Below, piece by piece: positions 1 to 6,480 of a stretch of 6,480 bases of DNA (position 1 is the stretch's first letter; every line of letters starts with the position of its first letter). A model generated the notes under the pieces. That model made no database searches. It worked only from the letters and a program-made list of their open reading frames with translations, and was not told where the DNA came from. A program made the position numbers and the translations under genes. This DNA is from an uncultured bacterium (lineage in GTDB: Bacteria; Planctomycetota; UBA1135; UBA2386). The stretch lies in contig CALKYL010000361.1 of the NCBI GenBank assembly GCA_938003515.1, forward strand, positions 1-6,480, written 5' to 3'.

Positions 1-1463
1 AGCTTCGTCGTGCTGCTGTTCCAGGACGTCGCGGTGATCCCGCTGCTCGCCGTGCTGCCGCTGCTCGCCGCGCCGGGCGCCGAGTTGGCGGCCACGGCGG
101 CGGCCGAAGGCCACGGCGGCGGCGTGCTCGCGCACTGGCCCGGCTGGCTGCGCGGGATCGCGACCCTCGGCGCGGTGCTGGCCGTCGTCGCCGGCGGCCG
201 CTGGCTGGTGACGCCGGCGTTCCGCTGCATCGCGCGCGCCAGGCTGCGCGAATCGTTCACCGCCGCGACGCTGCTGCTCGTCATCGGCATCGCGCTCCTG
301 ATGCAGACGGTCGGCCTGTCGCCGGCGCTCGGCACCTTCGTCGCCGGCGTCGTGCTCGCGACCAGCGAGTTCCGGCACGAGCTCGAGGCGGACCTCGAGC
401 CGTTCAAGGGCCTGCTGCTCGGCCTGTTCTTCCTGGCGGTCGGCGCGTCGATCGACTTCGCGCTCGTCGGCGACCGCGCGGCCGCGGTCGCCCTGCTCGT
501 CACGCTGCTGGTCGTCGGCAAGGCCGCGGTGCTGTGGTGGCTCGGCGGCCGGGCCCGGCTCGGCACCGACCAGCGGCTCCTGTTCGCGCTGTCGCTCGCG
601 CAGGGCGGCGAGTTCTGCTTCGTGCTGCTCGCGTTCGCCGACCAGAACGCCGTGCTCGACGCGTCGACCGCGAACCTGCTGACCGCGGTCGTCGCGCTGT
701 CGATGGCGCTGACGCCGCTGCTGCTGGTCGTCTACGAACGCGTGCTGCGGCCGCGGATCGGCACGCGCGAGGCGCCGCCGGCGCGCGCTGCCGACGACGT
801 GCACGGCGAGGCGCCGGTCCTGATCGTCGGCTTCGGGCACTTCGGCAGCACGGTCGGCCGGCTGCTGCGCGCGCGCGGCGTGCCGACCACCGTGCTCGAC
901 CACGACAGCGACCGCGTCGACCTGCTGCGCCGCATGGGCTTCGAGGTCTACTACGGCGACGCGACGCGGCTCGAGCTCCTCACCGCGGCCGGCGCCGGCC
1001 GCGCCGCCGCGGCGCTCTTGTGCCTGTCCGACGCCGAGCGCACCCGCGAGATCGCGGCGACCTTGCGGCGGCACTTCCCCCAGCTGCGCGTGCTCGCGCG
1101 CGCCGAGGCGCGCTACGAGGCGTACGAGCTGCTCGAGGACGGCATCGACGACGTCTACCGCGACTCCCTCGACACCTCGCTGCGCATGGGCATGGACGCG
1201 CTGCGCATCGTCGGTGTGCCGGCGCACGAGGCGCTGCGCTCGGTGCAGGCGTTCCGCCGCCGCGACGAGGCGCACCTGCGCGAGCTCGCGAAGCAGTGGC
1301 GCTCCGACGGCTACGTCGGCGCGGCCCGCCGCGCGATCGAGGAGCTCGAGCGCGCGCTGGCCGACGACCTCGAGCGGCGGGAGGAACGCGACGACGGCGC
1401 GTGGGACAGCGAGTCGCTGCGCCGCGACTTCGGCGGCGGCCCGCCGCCGCCCCGCGGCCCGGA

Positions 1464-1467
<4 letters not shown>
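1..1467 (+). CDS. Kef-type monovalent cation:proton antiporter (CPA2) with RCK/TrkA-N domain, 5'-truncated
   Basis: Inner-membrane K+/H+ antiporter or K+ efflux protein of the KefB/KefC type. The frame is open from the first base, so the N-terminus lies outside the window: 488 residues are visible against about 600 to 620 for E. coli KefB/KefC. Visible residues 5 to 22 carry the family motif LLFQDVAVIPLL. Residues 126 to 148 hold HELEADLEPFKGLLLGLFF, matching the Kef loop and following helix. QGGEF is at 201-205. Hydrophobic helices run to about residue 245. A soluble RCK domain follows: Rossmann fingerprint GFGHFG at 277-282 and an acidic residue (D300) at the end of strand 2, as in NAD(H) binders. 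The tail after residue 415 is charged and probably helical, ending in a Pro-rich GGGPPPPRGPD. No kefF/kefG-like partner gene is visible. The family call is firm. KefB versus KefC, and glutathione gating, cannot be decided. Confidence 0.93.
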
Positions 1468-3095
<1,628 letters not shown>

Positions 3096-3107
3096 GATCG
3101 CATCCTA
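3096..3107 (-). promoter_or_regulatory. pruA start signal: AGGA Shine-Dalgarno overlapping a TAGGAT -10-like hexamer
   Basis: Read on the minus strand, TAGGAT (3107 to 3102) is followed by GCGATC and then the GTG start. AGGA with a 7-nt spacer is an acceptable ribosome binding site. The same bases match four of six positions of TATAAT and would place transcription initiation at or beside the GTG. Both readings are possible. No convincing -35 is visible upstream. Confidence 0.4.
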
Positions 3108-3116
3108 GCGGCCGCT
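3107..3116. promoter_or_regulatory. 10-bp perfect palindrome AGCGGCCGCT, possible operator
   Basis: A perfect palindrome abutting and slightly overlapping the candidate -10 of pruA, a suitable position for a repressor. GC-rich palindromes are common in such DNA, so this is suggestive only. Confidence 0.22.
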
Positions 3117-3188
3117 CGCGGCGTCGCGACCTCCGCCGCGGCCCCGCGCGCGCGGCGCCGTGAGGCCGGGACGCCGGTGCCGCGGGAA

Positions 3189-3202
3189 GAACCGCGAGGT
3201 TC
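3189..3202. repeat. Inverted repeat GAACC-GCGA-GGTTC in the pruA/nhaC intergenic region
   Basis: Perfect 5-bp arms around GCGA, which fits the stable GNRA tetraloop class if transcribed. It lies mid-region between two divergent genes, about 95 bp from each start. It could be an operator half-site pair or chance. Confidence 0.22.
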
Positions 3203-3267
3203 GGGCTCCGACGACCTCGACGTCGCCCGGTCCCACCTCCGATGCGAGCGGGGAGCGGATCGGCCGA

Positions 3268-3278
3268 AGCCGTCGGCT
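3268..3278. promoter_or_regulatory. 11-bp inverted repeat AGCCG-T-CGGCT just upstream of nhaC -10, possible operator
   Basis: Perfect 5-bp arms around one central base. It ends 4 bp before the TATGCT hexamer, in what would be the spacer of the nhaC promoter. The outer bases AGC...GCT resemble the palindrome next to the pruA start, raising the possibility of one regulator for both genes. Confidence 0.25.
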
Positions 3279-3282
3279 CGCC

Positions 3283-3288
3283 TATGCT
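3283..3288 (+). promoter_or_regulatory. Candidate nhaC -10 element TATGCT, possibly leaderless
   Basis: TATGCT matches four of six -10 consensus positions and ends 8 nt before the GTG start. Initiation at the usual distance would give an mRNA starting at or within a base or two of the start codon. No Shine-Dalgarno precedes the GTG, in keeping with leaderless translation. No clear -35 is visible. Confidence 0.4.
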
Positions 3289-3296
3289 GCCGCCCC

Positions 3297-4781
3297 GTGA
3301 CGGCCCCGCGCCCGGACGATCCGGCGAGCCCCGCGAACGACCCGCGGCACGCGTTCGTGCAGGTCGGCCTGTTCGCGGCGGTGCTGGTCTACGGCCTCGT
3401 GCTGCGCCCGCTGGCGTTCGCGCAGCCGGCGCTGCCGCTCGAGGTCGTCTTCGCGCTGGCGGCGGCGCTGGTCCTGGCCCACCTGCGCTGGCTCGGCCAC
3501 GCGTGGCGCGACGTGCAGGACGCGATCGTCCTGCGCATGAGCCGCGGCGTGCCCGGCTTCTTCGTGCTGTTCGCGATCGGCATGCTGATCGGCAGCTGGA
3601 TGGTCTGCGGCACGATCCCGATGCTCGTGCACTGGGGCGTCGGCGTCGTGGCGCCCGCGTGGCTCTACCTGTGCGCGTTCGTGGTGCCGGCGGTGTTCTC
3701 CACGCTGACGGGCACGTCGTGGGGCTCGGCCGGCACCGTCGGCGTCGTCGTCATGGGCGTCGCGGCTTCGGTCGACGCGGACCTGGCGGTGACGGCCGGC
3801 GCCGTGATCGGGGGCGCGTACTTCGGCGACAAGCTGTCCCCCCTGTCCGACACGACCAACATGGCGGCGCTCGGCGCCGACGTCGACCTGTTCGAGCACG
3901 TGCGGTCGATGCTGTGGACGACGGTGCCCTCGGCGCTGATCGCCGCGACGGTGTTCACCGCCGTGGGCCTCGCGCATCCGCCCGCGGGCGCGGCCGCGCA
4001 CACGGACACCGACGAGTTCCTCGCCGGGCTCGAGCGCGTGTTCCGCTTCCACTGGACGCTCCTGCTGCCGCCGGCGGTCGTGCTGCTCGGCTCGCTGCGC
4101 CGCCTGCCGACGATCCCGGTCCTCGGCGCCTCGATCGTGCTCGCGAGCGTGCTCGGCGTGAGCGTGCAGCGGTTCGACCTGGCGGCGGTGAGCACGTCGC
4201 TGACGACCGGCTTCACGCTCGGCCTCGCGCCCTGGGCCGGCGAGCCGCCGCCGGCGGTCGCGACGCTCGTCGAACGCGGCGGGCTCTACTCGATGCGAGA
4301 AGCGGTGTTCGTCGCGTTCCTGGTGTTCTTCTGCGTCGGCGCGATGGACCGCGTCGCCGCGATGCCGACCGTCGTCGAGCGCGCGTTCCGCTTCGCGCGC
4401 GGGCAGGCGGCCACCGTGCTCGCGGCGCTCGGCTCAGCCGCGTTCACCAACGCTCTGACGTCCAACCAGTATGCGACCAGCTTCGTCGTCGGCGACGCGT
4501 TCGGGCGGCGGTTCGACGACCTCCGCATCCCCCGCCGCGTGTTGTCGCGGTCGATCGAGGACACCGGGACGATGATCGAGTCGCTCGTGCCGTGGCATCC
4601 GACCGCGCTGTTCCTCGTCGCCACCCTCGGCGTGCCGGTCGCCTCCTACTGGCACTGGCAGGTCCTGACCCTCGCCAACCTCGTCGTCGCGCCGGCGCTG
4701 GCGCTGACCGGCATCGGCTGCGGCTACGGCGCGGTGCGACGACCCCTCGCGGGCCCGGCCGGTGTCAGCGGCCCGCGGTGA
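3297..4781 (+). CDS. nhaC: Na+/H+ antiporter, NhaC family
   Basis: Inner-membrane secondary transporter exporting Na+ in exchange for H+, for Na+ and alkaline-pH tolerance. The 494 residues (B. firmus NhaC is about 460) hold roughly 11 to 12 hydrophobic helices from residue 20 to 480. Conserved NhaC motifs are GTSWGSAGTVG at 139-149, GAYFGDKLSPLSDTTN at 173-188 (charged D178, K179, D185 in a membrane region), TSNQY at 388-392, and EDTGTMIESLVPWHP at 421-435. The start is the GTG giving VTAPRPDD: it is the nearest start upstream of the first helix and follows a -10-like hexamer without a ribosome binding site. The in-frame GTG at 3357 would trim 20 hydrophilic residues and remains possible. 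The frame stays open far upstream opposite pruA, but that stretch has no recognisable protein. It is divergent from pruA. Related NhaC-family members exchange organic acids (malate/lactate), so the substrate is inferred. Confidence 0.94.
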   Translation: MTAPRPDDPASPANDPRHAFVQVGLFAAVLVYGLVLRPLAFAQPALPLEVVFALAAALVLAHLRWLGHAWRDVQDAIVLRMSRGVPGFFVLFAIGMLIGSWMVCGTIPMLVHWGVGVVAPAWLYLCAFVVPAVFSTLTGTSWGSAGTVGVVVMGVAASVDADLAVTAGAVIGGAYFGDKLSPLSDTTNMAALGADVDLFEHVRSMLWTTVPSALIAATVFTAVGLAHPPAGAAAHTDTDEFLAGLERVFRFHWTLLLPPAVVLLGSLRRLPTIPVLGASIVLASVLGVSVQRFDLAAVSTSLTTGFTLGLAPWAGEPPPAVATLVERGGLYSMREAVFVAFLVFFCVGAMDRVAAMPTVVERAFRFARGQAATVLAALGSAAFTNALTSNQYATSFVVGDAFGRRFDDLRIPRRVLSRSIEDTGTMIESLVPWHPTALFLVATLGVPVASYWHWQVLTLANLVVAPALALTGIGCGYGAVRRPLAGPAGVSGPR

Positions 4782-4935
4782 CGACCAGCACCGCGTAGAT
4801 CACGAGCGCGGCGAAGATGCCGATGTCGGCGAAATGGCTGAAGCCGCGTCCGGGAAGGCGGCGCACGGGCTCGCGCGACACGCGGGCGCCCTGCGGCAGA
4901 CGATGCGCCGTGCGGGACGACGAATGGTGGTTCAT
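4765..4935 (-). CDS. Small single-span membrane protein (56 aa), hypothetical
   Basis: Not recognised. ATG at 4935 and TGA at 4767-4765 enclose 56 residues. The N-terminal 35 residues are basic (MNHHSSSRTAHRLPQG..., then RRLPGRGF). One hydrophobic segment follows (DIGIFAALVIYAVLVVTAG, 37-55), then a terminal Arg. This fits a single transmembrane helix with a positive N-terminal, cytosolic side. About 50 of 56 codons end in G or C, as in the neighbouring genes, which supports coding. Against it, no clear Shine-Dalgarno precedes the ATG; a 9-bp hairpin ends 11 nt upstream. Its last 17 bases overlap the 3' end of nhaC in the opposite direction. It could be a small partner or regulator of a membrane complex, but nothing shows which. 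The alternative is a chance ORF in GC-rich DNA. Confidence 0.45.
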   Translation of the reverse strand: MNHHSSSRTAHRLPQGARVSREPVRRLPGRGFSHFADIGIFAALVIYAVLVVTAGR

Positions 4936-4946
4936 GGTTGGTTCGA

Positions 4947-4967
4947 ACGGGCGCGACGCGCGCCCGT
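4947..4967. repeat. Strong inverted repeat, 9-bp arms with 3-nt loop (ACGGGCGCG-ACG-CGCGCCCGT)
   Basis: A perfect stem of nearly all G-C pairs. Read forward it lies 165 bp after nhaC and has no T-run, so it is not a classical intrinsic terminator. Read on the minus strand it sits 11 nt before the ATG of the small membrane ORF and might affect its expression. A regulator site is also possible. Confidence 0.4.
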
Positions 4968-5068
4968 GGCAGTTCGGGGAGGGGTCGGGCCGGCGAGGGG
5001 AGCACGCCGAAAGCGCGCGTCTTCACCGATTCTTGAAGGAGCTCACTACCAAGGCCTCACATTCGCCA

Positions 5069-5077
5069 TGGTAGCCT
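5069..5077 (+). promoter_or_regulatory. Candidate extended -10 (TGGTAGCCT) for the 144-aa gene
   Basis: TGnTAnnnT fits the extended -10 pattern, which can act without a good -35; none is seen at the right distance. Initiation would fall near 5084, giving a leader of about 50 nt containing the (AAAG)4 tract. The local drop in GC supports a promoter here. Confidence 0.35.
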
Positions 5078-5105
5078 GCTGGGCTGTCAGCGGGCTTGTA
5101 TAGCC

Positions 5106-5127
5106 AAAAGAAAGAAAGAAAGCAAGG
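5106..5127 (+). promoter_or_regulatory. (AAAG)4 purine tract and Shine-Dalgarno AAGG upstream of the 144-aa gene
   Basis: Four perfect AAAG units (5107-5122) with one extra A in front, then AAGG at 5124-5127 with 5 nt to the ATG at 5133. This is the most A-rich stretch in the window. An unstructured purine-rich leader usually favours ribosome or protein S1 binding. As a tetranucleotide repeat between promoter and start it could change leader length by slippage, though four units is short for that. Confidence 0.5.
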
Positions 5128-5132
5128 CAGCC

Positions 5133-5567
5133 ATGGGCGAGAAGCAGGTCTCGGTGTCGATCGATCCGACCGTGCACGGCCTGGTCCAGTTCGCGGCCAA
5201 GGACCGCAAGCTGCAGCGCAAGTGGCCGTGGAAGCAGAAGGAGATCGTCGCGATCGCCGTCGGCCAGTGGATCCGCAAGCACGCCGGCGCCGGCGTCGAC
5301 GTCGAGCGGCTGGAGGAGGCCGAGCCGGACCCGCCGAAGAAGGCCGAGCGGGGCGGCGAGCCGCTGCCGTTCGAACGGGACCTGTTCGAGGAGGGCTCGG
5401 GCACCCTGTCCTTCAAGACCCGCAAGTACGTCGAGGCGGCCTTCGAGCGGGTGTGCCTCTACACCAGCACCAAGAAGGGCAAGGCCGTCGAGAAGGCGCT
5501 GCGCGCGTGGCTCAGGCAGAACGGCTACGGCGAGACGCTCGCCGCGCTCGAGGCGGAAGAGGTCTGA
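5133..5567 (+). CDS. Hypothetical 144-aa protein, possible tandem ribbon-helix-helix DNA-binding protein
   Basis: No named family recognised. ATG at 5133 has AAGG five bases upstream and follows the purine-rich leader. The first half reads as a short strand (QVSVSI, 5-10), a helix (about 12-26), a basic loop with two Trp (RKWPWKQK, 29-36) and a second helix (EIVAIAVGQWIRKH, 37-50), the order of a ribbon-helix-helix fold. Residues 52-88 are an acidic, Pro-containing linker. The second half repeats the pattern: strand (TLSF, 91-94), helix (about 96-110), loop STKKGK, helix (AVEKALRAWLRQNG, 118-131). Both final helices have Ala-rich cores, a W and basic ends. RHH proteins normally dimerise through the strand, so one chain could supply both halves. 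No toxin gene is adjacent: the neighbours are the small membrane ORF and the cytochrome pair, both in the opposite direction. It has no signal peptide or membrane segment. Coding status is firm; the fold is inferred from pattern only. Confidence 0.8.
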   Translation: MGEKQVSVSIDPTVHGLVQFAAKDRKLQRKWPWKQKEIVAIAVGQWIRKHAGAGVDVERLEEAEPDPPKKAERGGEPLPFERDLFEEGSGTLSFKTRKYVEAAFERVCLYTSTKKGKAVEKALRAWLRQNGYGETLAALEAEEV

Positions 5568-5569
5568 CG

Positions 5570-5587
5570 GCGGGACCGGCTTCCCGC
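5570..5587. terminator. Candidate bidirectional terminator hairpin between convergent genes
   Basis: Arms GCGGGA and TCCCGC are perfect complements around a 6-nt loop, inside the 22-bp gap between the two stop codons. It lacks a T-run on either side, so it would be weak as an intrinsic terminator. Its position is the main support. Confidence 0.4.
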
Positions 5588-5589
5588 GC

Positions 5590-6144
5590 TCACTGCGGCG
5601 GCAGCGGCTCGGGCACCTTGTTGGCGATCGCCGGGATCGACCGGAGGTAGGCGAAGATCGCCAGCAGGTCGGCGTCGGTCATCTGCGCGTACACCGACGC
5701 GGGCATCGGCGGCAGGATCTGGCGGCCGCGGCCCTGGTGGCGGCCGGTGCGGATCGCGGCGACGAACTGCTCGGCGGTCCAGGCGCCGAGCCCGGTCTCG
5801 CGGTCGGGCGTCAGGTTGGCGGTGAAGCTCACCCCCCACGGGCCGACCCACGCGGTGTTGGTCGGCGCCGCGTGCATCGGCCAGGCCTCGGTGACCGGCG
5901 GCAGCGCGCCGAGCGGGAAGCCGGCGGGGTGTCCGGACAGCGCGCGCGACATGTCGGGCTCGGGCCCGTTCGGGCCGAGGTGCCACGGCGTGTGGCAGTC
6001 GTGGCAACCGGACGTCGTGACGAGGTAGCGCCCGCGCTCGACGGGCGAGGGCTGGCGCTCGCCGGCGGACAGGGTCCACGAGGCGCTCGCGCCGAGCAGC
6101 GCGGCGACGGCCGCGACGGACAGCAACTTGGTGACGGCGATCAT
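5590..6144 (-). CDS. Secreted class I-type monohaem cytochrome c
   Basis: Periplasmic electron carrier of 184 residues. An N-terminal signal sequence or uncleaved anchor has basic K6, then LLSVAAVAALLGASA (7-22), with possible cleavage near 22-28. The haem attachment motif CHDCH at 47-51 supplies both thioether cysteines and the proximal histidine. M147 in ILPPMP is the likely distal ligand. The stretch NLTPDRETGLGAWTAEQFVAAIRTG (from residue 110) and the C-terminal MTDADLLAIFAYLRSIP are typical of the family in which such cytochromes accept electrons from periplasmic dehydrogenases or act in respiratory modules. There is only one CXXCH. The ATG start at 6144 has a near-perfect AAGGAGGA with a 6-nt spacer. 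It lies 2 bp downstream of the preceding gene's stop (TGATCATG), so translational coupling is likely. Redox partner unknown. Confidence 0.92.
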   Translation of the reverse strand: MIAVTKLLSVAAVAALLGASASWTLSAGERQPSPVERGRYLVTTSGCHDCHTPWHLGPNGPEPDMSRALSGHPAGFPLGALPPVTEAWPMHAAPTNTAWVGPWGVSFTANLTPDRETGLGAWTAEQFVAAIRTGRHQGRGRQILPPMPASVYAQMTDADLLAIFAYLRSIPAIANKVPEPLPPQ

Positions 6145-6146
6145 GA

Positions 6147-6480
6147 TCAGTCCTCCTTCTGGAAGTTCTGGAATGGCATCTGGGAATCAGCGGGGAAACA
6201 CGGAGTCGGGGGCGCGGCCGCGAGATCCACACGGATCCAGCGGTCGAACAGGTCCACGGCCGCGGCGTCTTCGAGGTGCCGGCCGAACGGCGGCATCTGC
6301 GTCGTCGGATCGGTGGCGGCGAGACGCAGCATGACGACCGACAGGTCGGGCTCGCCGGGCACGATGCGCCGGCGCACGTCGCCACGGACGAAGTGGCTGT
6401 CCACGCCGACGGCGGTCGCGAGCGCCGGCGGCGCGCCGGCGGCCGCGGCGTCGGCGCCGAGCGGGTAGTCGAAGCGCAGA
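6147..6480 (-). CDS. C-terminal part of an SO2930/HNE_0200-like c-type cytochrome-associated protein, truncated by the window edge
   Basis: The frame is open from the right edge to TGA at 6149-6147, giving 110 codons of the C-terminus. The order RFDYPLG, then RRIVPGEPDLSVVMLRL, TTQMPPFGRHLED and a closing DLFDRWIRVDL resembles the terminal region of proteins annotated as SO2930 family dihaem cytochromes (HNE_0200 family): a 'PGdPxxSxxxxR...MPPlg...WI' pattern. No CXXCH occurs in the visible part; any haem motif would be upstream. Residues KED near its end are encoded by the same bases as the Shine-Dalgarno of the next gene, so the two form an operon. In-frame GTG codons in the visible part (for example at 6404) are probably internal, because the family pattern continues upstream. 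Function: probably periplasmic, redox related; assigned from pattern memory only. Confidence 0.7.
   Translation of the reverse strand, partial: LRFDYPLGADAAAAGAPPALATAVGVDSHFVRGDVRRRIVPGEPDLSVVMLRLAATDPTTQMPPFGRHLEDAAAVDLFDRWIRVDLAAAPPTPCFPADSQMPFQNFQKED
6151..6158 (-). promoter_or_regulatory. Strong Shine-Dalgarno AAGGAGGA of the cytochrome c gene
   Basis: The best ribosome binding site in the window, 6 nt before the ATG and lying inside the last codons of the upstream gene. It fixes the start of the cytochrome and suggests high, coupled translation. Confidence 0.85.

Noticed and set aside
3282..4052. 256-codon minus-strand frame opposite nhaC
   Set aside because: Composition dominated by Arg, Ala, Glu and His, typical of antisense translation of hydrophobic GC-rich codons.
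3242..4798. 518-codon plus-strand frame overlapping nhaC
   Set aside because: Arg/Pro/Gly-rich shadow of nhaC in another phase, with no recognisable motif. The nhaC frame has all family signatures.
4724..5026. 100-codon minus-strand frame overlapping the small membrane ORF
   Set aside because: Pro/Arg/Ala-rich without structure. The overlapping 56-codon frame has a proper transmembrane segment and a better amino acid composition.
5068..5103. 11-codon upstream ORF (MVACWAVSGLV) before the 144-aa gene
   Set aside because: No ribosome binding site at a usable distance, and it overlaps the likely extended -10, so its start would precede the mRNA.
5099..5104. TATAGC as an alternative -10 for the 144-aa gene
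   Set aside because: No -35 at the correct distance and no correctly spaced TG; the TGGTAGCCT site is a better fit. It cannot be excluded.
5525..6385. 286-codon minus-strand frame over the cytochrome pair
   Set aside because: Arg/Pro-rich shadow that spans two clearly real genes in other phases.

Overview
This is a very GC-rich (roughly 70% by eye), densely packed bacterial window. Codon third positions are almost always G or C, which is why long spurious open frames lie opposite most genes. Signal peptides, a periplasmic c-type cytochrome and the protein types suggest a Gram-negative aerobe. An ALDH4-type P5C dehydrogenase beside NhaC, and a cytochrome paired with an SO2930-like protein, would fit Myxococcota, Planctomycetota or a high-GC proteobacterium. 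The sequence alone does not decide this.

Layout, left to right: (1) a 5'-truncated Kef-type CPA2 monovalent cation/proton antiporter with a C-terminal RCK (TrkA-N) domain, plus strand; (2) pruA, L-glutamate gamma-semialdehyde (P5C) dehydrogenase, minus strand, sharing its stop palindrome CTAG with gene 1; (3) a 201-bp divergent promoter region; (4) nhaC, Na+/H+ antiporter, plus strand; (5) a 56-codon ORF for a single-span membrane protein, minus strand, whose 3' end overlaps the end of nhaC; (6) a 197-bp region with a strong hairpin, an extended -10 and an (AAAG)4 tract; (7) a 144-aa unrecognised protein whose two halves both look like ribbon-helix-helix units, plus strand; (8) a two-gene minus-strand operon entering from the right edge: the C-terminal part of an SO2930/HNE_0200-like protein, then a secreted monohaem cytochrome c.

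The transcription direction alternates gene by gene (+ - + - + - -), so only the last two genes can form an operon. Genes 1 to 4 share a cation, pH and osmotic-stress theme: K+/H+ exchange, Na+/H+ exchange, and conversion of the proline breakdown intermediate to glutamate. The cytochrome pair belongs to periplasmic electron transfer and looks unrelated. The most unusual items are the possible single-chain tandem ribbon-helix-helix protein, the -10-like hexamers directly upstream of the GTG starts of pruA and nhaC (possible leaderless mRNAs), and the small membrane ORF convergent with nhaC. I found no rRNA, tRNA, CRISPR array, transposase or integrase. No stretch over 300 bp lacks a gene.
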